Shown here: positions 1 to 6,567 of the stretch, piece by piece
Layout of the letters: every line of letters starts with the position of its first letter
Position numbering within the stretch: the first letter of the stretch is position 1
Source: a virus
Direction: 5' to 3' (one strand)
Length of the DNA: 23,653 nt
Virus record (IMG/VR): IMGVR_UViG_3300010153_000119
Span: 1-23,653 of that record
Program-made: the position numbers and the translations under genes
Notes under the pieces: model-generated
Seen by the model: only the letters and a program-made list of their open reading frames with translations
Database searches by the model: none
What the model was told of the DNA's origin: nothing

Positions 1-462
1 ACTTGTTTGGACCCTTGGAACGACCTCGACGTCGATATAAATACCCACGGCGGGCGCGAGGACTTACAACTCGCCGACCTATTGAAGTCAGTTCGAAACG
101 CCTCGCGCGATTTTAACCGGGTCGATATTATAGTTAACCACGTCGCGAAAATCTACGCCGACAAAAAAACCGACTGCGGTAAGCGTTACCAAGGTCCCGC
201 AATGCCTTCGGAGTGGGCGGGCGGCCAAACTTGGTTCCGTCGGGCCTTTACTATGCTCCTCGTCTACCGCCCTCCGGCGGGCTATGTAATCGACGGCTCC
301 GGTATTCCTATCGAGGAGGGTGAGGCGTGGGTTTATTGTCAAAAAACAAAGCCGAAAGGAGTCGGCTCGTTAGGTATGTGTCGCCTTTGGTGGAGTAAAA
401 CGGCCCACCAGTTCACCGAAAGAGACGAAACGGGCAACGTTTTCCGCCCTTTTGGTAGATAA
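1..462 (+). CDS. DnaB/RecA-fold helicase-like ATPase, C-terminal fragment
   Basis: The reading frame is open to the left edge, so the true start lies outside the window; the TTG at position 7 is not a convincing start. The visible 153 residues open with LDPWND, which resembles the Walker B strand of SF4 helicases (T7 gp4, Twinkle, DnaB relatives: hydrophobics, D, PWN). About 40 residues on, VDIIVNHVAK resembles the strand ending in a sensor-type His (family pattern hxxVAHPxK). Then PSEWAGGQTWFRRAFTMLLVYR parallels the 'D-x-x-GS-x-x-x-x-x-AD-x-h-h-h-h-xR' arginine-finger region, and KTKPKGVGSLGMCRLWW resembles the C-terminal strands. The likely role is an ATP-dependent helicase or recombination ATPase in phage replication, but Walker A is off-window and cannot be checked. 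A RecA-like or Sak4-like ATPase is the main alternative. An A/T-rich gap with a weak terminator follows. Confidence 0.6.
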   Translation, partial: TCLDPWNDLDVDINTHGGREDLQLADLLKSVRNASRDFNRVDIIVNHVAKIYADKKTDCGKRYQGPAMPSEWAGGQTWFRRAFTMLLVYRPPAGYVIDGSGIPIEEGEAWVYCQKTKPKGVGSLGMCRLWWSKTAHQFTERDETGNVFRPFGR

Positions 463-487
463 AAACACTTTTTTTCAATTTTTTTTT

Positions 488-520
488 ACCTCGGTAAGCC
501 TTGTATTTACTAGGTTTTTT
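488..520 (+). terminator. Weak rho-independent terminator after the helicase-like gene
   Basis: ACCT (488-491) can pair with AGGT (512-515), and inner GTAA pairs with TTAC around a short internal mismatch. A T-run begins at 515 and continues into further A/T. The stem is short and A/T-rich, so this is a weak candidate supported mainly by its position between a stop codon and a promoter. Confidence 0.35.
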
Positions 521-560
521 AATTTTTATTGAATTATTTTTAATTTTAGTTGTGTAAAAG

Positions 561-591
561 TTTGTATAACTAATATTATTGACTATCTTTA
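561..591 (+). promoter_or_regulatory. Bacteroidota-type promoter for the 632 gene
   Basis: TTTG (561-564) and TATCTTTA (584-591) are separated by exactly 19 bp, matching the -33 TTTG / -7 TAnnTTTG arrangement used by the primary sigma factor of Bacteroidota. The -7 box differs from consensus only at its last base. Transcription would start near 598, leaving a leader of about 35 nt that ends AAATTTCAATTATG. The same arrangement is found upstream of the ArdC-like gene on the other strand. Confidence 0.7.
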
Positions 592-631
592 CAAAGTCAA
601 ACACAAACAAACAAATTAAAAAATTTCAATT

Positions 632-1057
632 ATGACAAATTTAAAAACTCCAGTTTTAAACGGTACACTCGACGAGGTTAGAAAGTTAAACGCTTTTTTG
701 AAAAGCCAGCCATTAAGAGCCGCGCAAGTTAGTGAGTTCATTACTTTAACCGAGAACATTAAAGGGTTAAGGACTTGGTTAGCTTACGACGAGAATAACG
801 TCGAAAAGTTTACCCCTCATATTATAACGGAGGTTATAAGTGACGAGGACGGGACCGTTATAAGTAGAAGTTCCGATGAGTTAAATCGCTTTTATTGCGC
901 TAAGGTAGAAAGTTATATTTTTACCGGGCGTGTTGAGTGGTTAGAGACAACGAACGCCGAGCGTGAGAGGTGTAAGGGTTATATTTACAATGAAGCCGGT
1001 ATACCTATTGACTTCGATAACGCCGCAATAATTCACCCGGAGCAATACGGCAAATAA
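632..1057 (+). CDS. Hypothetical phage protein (141 aa)
   Basis: I do not recognise the family. The ATG follows the AAATTTCAATT leader directly, which fixes the start well. The protein is soluble, has no signal peptide or membrane segment, is rich in Glu and Asn, and carries a short helical N-terminal part (residues 10-30) followed by mixed alpha/beta sequence. A PHIITEVISDEDG stretch near residues 62-74 looks like a beta hairpin. No catalytic motif is apparent. It is the first gene behind its own promoter, sits between a replication-type ATPase and another unknown gene, and shares its leader with the ArdC-like gene, so early expression is a reasonable inference; a function is not. Confidence 0.75.
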   Translation: MTNLKTPVLNGTLDEVRKLNAFLKSQPLRAAQVSEFITLTENIKGLRTWLAYDENNVEKFTPHIITEVISDEDGTVISRSSDELNRFYCAKVESYIFTGRVEWLETTNAERERCKGYIYNEAGIPIDFDNAAIIHPEQYGK

Positions 1058-1064
1058 ATCACCA

Positions 1065-1128
1065 AACTCGGACGGTCCCCCGGTTAGGTTTCATTGCCGG
1101 GGGGGCGGTTCGATTCCGCCCCGAGTTT
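1065..1128 (+). other. tRNA-like structure lacking a D-arm
   Basis: A 7-bp acceptor-like stem is formed by AACTCGG (1065-1071) and CCGAGTT (1121-1127), followed by T at the discriminator position. A 5-bp T-stem (1104-1108 with 1116-1120) closes a canonical seven-base T-loop TTCGATT, and GGTTCGATTCC matches the universal tRNA B-box exactly. The central part is not a normal D-arm plus anticodon arm. It is a single 7-bp hairpin, CCCCCGG (1077-1083) with CCGGGGG (1097-1103), and a 13-nt loop that contains CAT. The total of 64 nt is shorter than a standard tRNA. No CCA is encoded. It lies between two + strand genes and may be a degenerate tRNA, an RNA-processing element, or an attachment-site remnant. 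Confidence 0.5.
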
Positions 1129-1160
1129 CTAATTAAGTCAAACAAAAATAAATTTCAATT

Positions 1161-2084
1161 ATGAAAAAATTTAACAACCCGCGCGAAGTGTTCCAAGCGG
1201 TAAAAGGAACGAGTTTAGAGTTTGGAAAGTTTAGGAGTTTAATGCTAAACCCAACAGTCGAAAACATACTAGAGTACAAAGCCCAAGCCGTAAAAGACAA
1301 AAGGAATTTAAACCAAGACGAGGCCGAAATTATTGAGGCAATGCTCGGCGTTAAAAACTGGGACGATATGGCTAAGGCTTACGTCGAAAATCGTCAAAAC
1401 GACAAGGCTATAACTCTCGATTGTAAAATAGTAATTAAAACCGTTAAAATGTCGGCGAGGTTAATGAGTAAAGCAATGCGCGAGCGTCTTATTTATGCAA
1501 TAGAAAGAACCCCGCAAGGTTTCAAAGGGGACGCCGAGGGCCGTCTAAGGTGGACGCTTAACGAGTTGGCGGGTTTATTTTATAAGTCCCTTGAAAGCCA
1601 CCTCGGAGGCGAGGCGTTTACGGGTGAGGACCGTGACGAGTTAAAAAGGCTTTTAAGTAGTATCGGCTCTCATCACTTCGACGGGTTAAGCTACGAAAAA
1701 CAAGAGGCGTTAAATCACTTAAAAGAGTCATTACATTTGTTAAGCGGTAAAGTATATCAATTGAGTTTTATAGAGTCGGACCGTGACGTTATTAAAAAGG
1801 CAATTAAGAACCACCTCGACGACGTTTATACTTGTGCAAGGGCTTTGCCTTGTAGCGAGATGAGTCGCCGAACTACTAACCAACTGCGCGACGACATTTA
1901 TAGCCATATTAGCCGCCACGCCGGGACGGAAAAATTTAACGCCGATTTTTTACGCGCTTGCTTTTTAGGCCTGAGCGGTTTAGTTTACTCAACGCATAAA
2001 GACGACCCAACGGCAAAAGAAAACGCCGTAAAAATTGAGTCGAGTATTGAGTCAATTATAAAGCTAAGTAATAACCTCGTTTAG
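1161..2084 (+). CDS. Hypothetical phage protein (307 aa)
   Basis: No family is recognised. The ATG at 1161 follows AAATAAATTTCAATT, a variant of the leader used by the 632 gene, so the start is well supported. The protein is largely alpha-helical and charged, without membrane segments or a signal peptide. The N-terminal 80 residues (basic, with DEAEIIEAMLGVKNWDDM near 54-71) could form a small helical domain; residues 85-300 are a second helical region with ERLIYAIERTPQ near 108-119 and several Cys. No nuclease, kinase or DNA-binding motif is clear. There is no obvious promoter of its own, so it is probably cotranscribed with the 632 gene through the tRNA-like element. The bidirectional terminator follows 16 bases after the stop. 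Confidence 0.75.
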   Translation: MKKFNNPREVFQAVKGTSLEFGKFRSLMLNPTVENILEYKAQAVKDKRNLNQDEAEIIEAMLGVKNWDDMAKAYVENRQNDKAITLDCKIVIKTVKMSARLMSKAMRERLIYAIERTPQGFKGDAEGRLRWTLNELAGLFYKSLESHLGGEAFTGEDRDELKRLLSSIGSHHFDGLSYEKQEALNHLKESLHLLSGKVYQLSFIESDRDVIKKAIKNHLDDVYTCARALPCSEMSRRTTNQLRDDIYSHISRHAGTEKFNADFLRACFLGLSGLVYSTHKDDPTAKENAVKIESSIESIIKLSNNLV

Positions 2085-2100
2085 TAGATGAGAATAAAAA

Positions 2101-2128
2101 GGGGCGCCACTAAAGGCGCCCTTTTTTT
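2101..2128. terminator. Bidirectional terminator between convergent transcripts
   Basis: GGGCGCC (2102-2108), loop ACTAAA, GGCGCCC (2115-2121) and seven T form a textbook intrinsic terminator for the + strand block. The upstream AAAAA reads as a T-run on the other strand, so it can also end the long - strand operon. The - strand nuclease stop codon lies inside its T-tract. Confidence 0.85.
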
Positions 2129-2543
2129 ATGCTCTAAAATCTAGGTCCGGAAAATATTCGTTTAGGAGTTCGATAGTATCGTCCCACCCGGTCGAGACCT
2201 CACCCCTCCAACCTCTCGCCCGGAGGCTTTTAAGGGCGTTTAATTGATAACTCGACGCTCTGCCTTTCCCGGCTTTTAACTCGATAGCGAGGCCGCAATA
2301 ATCGCCCGACGGTTCGAAGATTAAAAGGTCCGGAATACCTCGCAAATATCCGGCCGCCTTCATTCGTTTAGCTTGGTTAATTGAAAGGCGAACGCCTCCA
2401 ACGGTAGCGGTGAAAAAAATAGAGGGGTCGACCTCTCGGATATGGTTAACAAGTTTAACTTGTAGGTCGTGTTCGGGGCTTTTATTTTTTGCCACAAGTA
2501 CAAACCGGAGCCGGCTGGTTAAAATTTCGGTATTCGACCCCAA
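2127..2543 (-). CDS. VRR-NUC domain nuclease
   Basis: This is a small nuclease of the PD-(D/E)XK superfamily, the stand-alone phage VRR-NUC type. Visible motifs: PEHDLQVKLVNHI at the start of the domain, the ATVGGVRLS segment, GIPDLLIF with the catalytic Asp, and AIELKAG supplying the E-x-K pair. These are known family features and predict Mg2+-dependent DNA cleavage, possibly structure-specific. The ATG at 2543 overlaps the amidase gene by 62 bases and adds 16 residues not typical of the family. The GTG at 2495 (VAKNKSPEHD) would cut the overlap to 14 bases and gives the usual family length, so it is a credible true start. It is the last gene of the - strand operon, behind lysis genes. The role could be packaging, recombination or host DNA breakdown. 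Confidence 0.85.
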   Translation of the reverse strand: MGSNTEILTSRLRFVLVAKNKSPEHDLQVKLVNHIREVDPSIFFTATVGGVRLSINQAKRMKAAGYLRGIPDLLIFEPSGDYCGLAIELKAGKGRASSYQLNALKSLRARGWRGEVSTGWDDTIELLNEYFPDLDFRA

Positions 2544-2946
2544 CGTTAAAGCAAGGGCAACCCTTGGCCGGGTTTACTTCATTATGACCGTGGACCGACT
2601 CAATAGAGTTAAAAACCGTTTTAAGGGCATTTACAAGCGTTTTAAGCGATTTTTTTTGTTCCGGGGTCCTAGTGTCCCACTCGTTGCCAGTTGTGGCGTG
2701 TATGCCTCCCGAATAAGCTACGCCAATACTTTCGGCGTTGTGGCCTTTAACGTGGGCGCCCGCCCTTTCAAGTGGGCGGCCGGTTTCGATAGTCCCGTCG
2801 CGTCTTATTAAATAGTGATAACCTATATCGCTCCAGTTGCGAGGGTCTGAGGTGTGCCACTCCCTAACCGTCTCGACGTCGACGTCGCCCTTTTCGTCGC
2901 CAGTTGTCGCCGTGCAATGAATAAAAATTTTATTTAATTTTCTCAT
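2482..2946 (-). CDS. N-acetylmuramoyl-L-alanine amidase (T7 lysozyme/PGRP type endolysin)
   Basis: This is a 154-aa single-domain Zn amidase that cleaves the bond between MurNAc and L-alanine in peptidoglycan. Zinc ligands can be read by comparison with T7 lysozyme: H10 (FIHCTAT), H121 (GHNEV) and C130 (KGCPC), with Y45 in IGYHYLI and K128 as the catalytic pair. The RRDGTIETGRPLE and GHNAESIGVAYSGG segments are hallmark amidase_2 strands. Length equals T7 lysozyme. There is no signal peptide, so release to the periplasm would depend on a holin. It overlaps the preceding small TM gene by 17 bases. The C-terminal VCTCGKK tail, with two Cys in addition to the active-site region, is unusual and its meaning is unknown. 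Confidence 0.93.
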   Translation of the reverse strand: MRKLNKIFIHCTATTGDEKGDVDVETVREWHTSDPRNWSDIGYHYLIRRDGTIETGRPLERAGAHVKGHNAESIGVAYSGGIHATTGNEWDTRTPEQKKSLKTLVNALKTVFNSIESVHGHNEVNPAKGCPCFNVGVEYRNFNQPAPVCTCGKK

Positions 2947-3112
2947 CTTTTTCGTTCCTATCTTTTCGGGTTGTTATGGCCCTCTCAATATTAAACCAAA
3001 TTAACGACAACCCGGCCAAAACTCCAACCGTCCAACTTATGCACTCGGAAAGCATCGCGGCGCTCCAACTAACGAACAAAAAATTTAAGCCCCAAGTTTT
3101 CAAATGTTCCAT
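2930..3112 (-). CDS. Small holin-like transmembrane protein (60 aa)
   Basis: The protein has two hydrophobic segments (about residues 7-20 and 27-40, the second containing WTVGVLAGLSLIWF), joined by a short SECIS turn, and ends in a strongly charged tail (RKDRNEKDEKIK). This hairpin topology with a basic/acidic tail and direct coupling to the amidase gene (17-base overlap) is what a class II-type holin or holin partner looks like. The start lies 1 base after the stop codon of the large tail gene. Family identity is inferred from topology and context only; a second TM gene pair at 18833-19466 offers an alternative holin. Confidence 0.7.
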   Translation of the reverse strand: MEHLKTWGLNFLFVSWSAAMLSECISWTVGVLAGLSLIWFNIERAITTRKDRNEKDEKIK

Positions 3113-3113
3113 T

Positions 3114-6100
3114 TTATACGGTTGCGATTGTTATGTCAGCCCCATATATTACGGTCGTAACCGACGCCGGGCTTACTTTTATAACGAGGTTACTCGTTGC
3201 GCTACTGGTTACGTCCGTTATATCAATTAAAGCGCCAAGGTCGCCGCTACCTTTTGAGGCGGTGGCGCCCGTTGTTTGGTTAAAACTTAAAACGTCCACG
3301 GCGCTCGAGGTTGAGGCGCTTGCATACACTTTAACGTGTGTCGCTTTGTAACCCGTTGGAATAGCTTTAAAGGCGTACATTTCGGCCGAGGACGCTGGTA
3401 AGCGAACCCCTAAAACGTCTGTCGTGTCGTCCTCGATAGCGATAGGCGCCCGGGTGTAGTCGTCGTTCATTATAAACTCGGACGGTAAAACTTTAACCAA
3501 AGTCGTCGCCCCGTGCCACCCGTCCGAACCTCCAGCCGCCGCCCAAGATAAAACCCCGCCGCCGTTGGTGCTTAAAAACTCACCGGCCGCCCCGTCAGCG
3601 AGTCCCGCAAGTCGCCCCGTATTATTGTAAGTCATTACGGCAGTCGCTTGCGTTGGGTGTGCCTTTGGTAATATTAGAGTGTAATCGCTCGCGAGGTCTG
3701 AGGGTGCTTGTATGCTTACCTTTTCCGTTGACTCGGTCGAGGCGTCCGGGTTTATTTTATATATGTATAAAGTGGGCGTCGCAACCTTTCCGATAGGGGC
3801 GTGAATTTTAAGGTGTCCGTCATAATCTTCGTAATCCTCGAGCAACCTTTTGACTGAGTCGTGGAGGGTTTGGATATTAACGGACGAGTCTCCGGCGAGC
3901 GTGATAGTTTTGTTTCCGCTCCCTAAGTCCGAGGCTATCAAAGTCGTAAGGCCGAGAGCGTCAAAGTTAAACTTTGTAAAATTAAAATCGGACGGAATTT
4001 CACTATCCGAGGAGTTTAAAATTAAGGCCTGTGTCGACTTCGTTCCGGGTACGCCAGTAATTCCACCGCTCCCCGCCTCGCCTTTTATGGCGTCGGTGTT
4101 GTCGTCTGAGGTTATCGGGATAGTCCTATCGAAATCAATAGCCACCCCCTCAAAATCAAATAAACGGCTTTTTATAGTCCACGATAAATTCAACGGCAAA
4201 AGTTTTGCCATAGTTCCCGCGATAGTTACGCCCCATAAATCTCGGAACCTCGGGAGCGCTTTATATGTTATATTATTCCAGCCCGGTAAGTGGTGAGCGG
4301 GGTCGAATAAAAAAGAACCTTGTCTAATTAAAAGACTTCGCGCCCTCTCCTCGGTTAAGTCGTTCGCGTTTAGTTGGTGTATATATTTTTCGGAGTCTGA
4401 GGGGCCGGCTAGATTAACCCAACGCTCGCCGCCGGTAGTATAATCGGTTCCGGCGGTGTTTACGTCCTCAACTAACAAGACGCCGTTCATTTGGCCGCTT
4501 ATTGAGTCGCCGAGTATGGAGCGACTCGCATAAATTTCGGCCCTATTTTCCCCAACGGTAGAACTAAAAAAGGCGTCCGTATTGCCGTTTCCACCGTCTC
4601 CCGTTACTATCCTAAAATTTGCGAATACGCCCGGAATTTCGTATTGTAAAAAAGAGGTCTCGGAATAGTCTAATTGTGTCCCGTCATATTTATAGTAATC
4701 TACATAAGCCGAAAAAGACATACCGTCAAAACCCGCCGCCACGTCCGGCAAAGCCGGGAGAGTCCAATTAAACGACGCCATAATTCCGTCGTGTTCGGTT
4801 CCGTTACCAAATAAGCCGCTCCGGTGCATATAATGGTCGTCGTTAGGAGACTCACGTCCGGCGGTATGTAAACCGCCCACCCTATCGACGGCGTCGTCGC
4901 CATAACCTTGAGTTACAACAGGAGCCTCGGGGTCGCAACCGATAAAAGGGACAACCATAGAATAAGACGACGAAACGGTGGTCCACTCAATAGCGCCACT
5001 TTGTTCGAGGGGTTGGTAATCGAGATTACTTTGTCCGTTTCTTTGTATAACTATTGTGTCCGAGCCTCCCGAGTGAACGAGGTCCCTTTTTAGATAGTAC
5101 GCGCCGACTTTTATAATAATTTCGACGACGGCCTTAAGCCCGACCCCGTCCGGCTCAGTTATAGAACCGTCGTGTCGGCCCGTTTCGGAAAGTCCGAAGT
5201 CGGTCTTTATAGTTAATTCGGTTCCGTTAGGTATGTGGGCCGCCGTGTTTTGTATTGTTGTTATTTCGCTCGAGTCGTGCGCCCTTATATAATAAGGATA
5301 AAACTCGATATATCCGTAATCGTTTTGCCACGTTGGGCGTGGCCCGCCGTGGGTTCCGGACGGGTTTAGGATAGCAGTCGGCGGCGCGACGAGGACCTCC
5401 ATAGACCCGCCTCCCTTATGTAAAGAAACGGCCCGCTTAATCGGAAAAAGGGAGCGGTCGACTAAACCGCTCAAAGGTTCGATTTTTTCGGCGTCAAGGT
5501 CTACAACGACGCTCGATATAGTTCCGGTTGTTGAGTCGCTAACATCTAACGAGTCAAGGGTAGCCCATTCGTGGACGTTTGGCGTTTCGTCGGCGTCTAT
5601 TGCTCCGGGGTTCATAAAACACCACGAGCCACCGGATAAAAAAAGGCGAGCCATAAACACCTCTAAAATTGATTCGAGTACCTTGGCACAACTCGCCGAG
5701 TCTTTTTCGATAAAATCGCCGCCGAGTGGGTCGGTAACGGTTTTAATATTGTAAAAGGTTGGCGAATTTACCGCAGTGTTATGTAAGACACTCATAACTA
5801 TTTGAGGGCCGGTGTCTAGTAGGTGTTCGTCCTCGGCATATTGATATATATATTCACGAAAAAAAGACGGCGACCCCCACACAACAGAATCCGACGAGTC
5901 GGTTGCGTCTCCATAACCATTGAAGCCCCAAAGTTTAGCCGTCGGGAGGTACTGGAGGCAACGCCCTATAACTTGGATAAGTCTAGGGGCGTCGTCGTAA
6001 AAAGTCCCGTCCGGTTTTTTATAGTCGACTTGGTTAAGAATTTCGAGGCCGTCGGTTGCCGTAATTCTTAGAAAACTATTTGGCTCATTCGTTAGCCTTT

Positions 6101-6563
6101 CAACGCCTTCGGGTTTTATAATTCCGAACCACTCCGGAACCCAGTAACCCGTCGGGCTTGGGTCTTGTGTTGTGGTGCTAGTTGACGAACTCGCGGGGTG
6201 TGGCTTGTGCTTAAAAAGACCCACCGCGAAACGCTCGTCTTTACATTTAGCCAACTCGGTCGCTAGTTGTATTCTATAAGTTCCTTCGAGTAAAAAATCA
6301 AATGTTAACTCACTATTAACGAAAGGCGAGTGTAGACTTTCGCCTTTTCCTTTATAGCTTAGGGTCGCGCCGTCCGGTCCTAGCCTAAACCCTTGGGGAG
6401 CGTCGTCGGCAAAACTAAACCCGTCGGACGTTGTAACGCTATCCAAAACCTCAACCCGCCACACTTGGCCGGCGTCGTCCATAAATTCAGAAAAAAATCG
6501 CCTAAAAAATCCGGAGTTCGCTAAGGCTCCGAGCGTTGTCCCGTCATAGTTTAAAATTGCCAT
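3114..6563 (-). CDS. Large tail tip/hub and fibre-like protein (1149 aa)
   Basis: It sits directly after the tape measure gene (4-base gap), where siphophages encode distal tail and hub proteins. The N-terminal half (residues 1-600) is beta-rich, with many Trp, Tyr and Gly, consistent with a baseplate/hub protein that may combine distal-tail and tail-associated functions. A low-complexity SSSTSTTTQ linker occurs near residues 125-132. The C-terminal third looks fibre-like: a helical stretch (IQTLHDSVKRLLEDYEDYDG) near residue 895, then DYTLILPKAHPT and GEFLSTNGGGVLSW, a pattern common in phage tail fibres and spikes, ending in an all-beta Thr/Ser-rich domain that could bind receptor. No separate receptor-binding gene is visible downstream, so this protein probably performs that task. 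Exact domain borders are uncertain. Confidence 0.75.
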   Translation of the reverse strand: MAILNYDGTTLGALANSGFFRRFFSEFMDDAGQVWRVEVLDSVTTSDGFSFADDAPQGFRLGPDGATLSYKGKGESLHSPFVNSELTFDFLLEGTYRIQLATELAKCKDERFAVGLFKHKPHPASSSTSTTTQDPSPTGYWVPEWFGIIKPEGVERLTNEPNSFLRITATDGLEILNQVDYKKPDGTFYDDAPRLIQVIGRCLQYLPTAKLWGFNGYGDATDSSDSVVWGSPSFFREYIYQYAEDEHLLDTGPQIVMSVLHNTAVNSPTFYNIKTVTDPLGGDFIEKDSASCAKVLESILEVFMARLFLSGGSWCFMNPGAIDADETPNVHEWATLDSLDVSDSTTGTISSVVVDLDAEKIEPLSGLVDRSLFPIKRAVSLHKGGGSMEVLVAPPTAILNPSGTHGGPRPTWQNDYGYIEFYPYYIRAHDSSEITTIQNTAAHIPNGTELTIKTDFGLSETGRHDGSITEPDGVGLKAVVEIIIKVGAYYLKRDLVHSGGSDTIVIQRNGQSNLDYQPLEQSGAIEWTTVSSSYSMVVPFIGCDPEAPVVTQGYGDDAVDRVGGLHTAGRESPNDDHYMHRSGLFGNGTEHDGIMASFNWTLPALPDVAAGFDGMSFSAYVDYYKYDGTQLDYSETSFLQYEIPGVFANFRIVTGDGGNGNTDAFFSSTVGENRAEIYASRSILGDSISGQMNGVLLVEDVNTAGTDYTTGGERWVNLAGPSDSEKYIHQLNANDLTEERARSLLIRQGSFLFDPAHHLPGWNNITYKALPRFRDLWGVTIAGTMAKLLPLNLSWTIKSRLFDFEGVAIDFDRTIPITSDDNTDAIKGEAGSGGITGVPGTKSTQALILNSSDSEIPSDFNFTKFNFDALGLTTLIASDLGSGNKTITLAGDSSVNIQTLHDSVKRLLEDYEDYDGHLKIHAPIGKVATPTLYIYKINPDASTESTEKVSIQAPSDLASDYTLILPKAHPTQATAVMTYNNTGRLAGLADGAAGEFLSTNGGGVLSWAAAGGSDGWHGATTLVKVLPSEFIMNDDYTRAPIAIEDDTTDVLGVRLPASSAEMYAFKAIPTGYKATHVKVYASASTSSAVDVLSFNQTTGATASKGSGDLGALIDITDVTSSATSNLVIKVSPASVTTVIYGADITIATV

Positions 6564-6567
6564 TTCG

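Noticed and set aside
1121-1128. Attachment-site core (attP) at the tRNA-like 3' end as a firm call
   Set aside because: No integrase is visible in the window and no host sequence is available for comparison; kept only as one explanation of the tRNA-like fold.
2612-2656. TTAA-containing stretch with GTTTTAAG repeats similar to the phased TTAA element
   Set aside because: It lies inside the amidase gene and encodes the conserved helix LKTLVNALKTVFNSI, the box spacing is irregular, and no flanking similarity to the two intergenic copies exists.
3850-4296. Long + strand frames inside the tail and tape measure genes
   Set aside because: They are reverse-frame shadows produced by codon bias of the - strand genes and have no recognisable domains or leaders.
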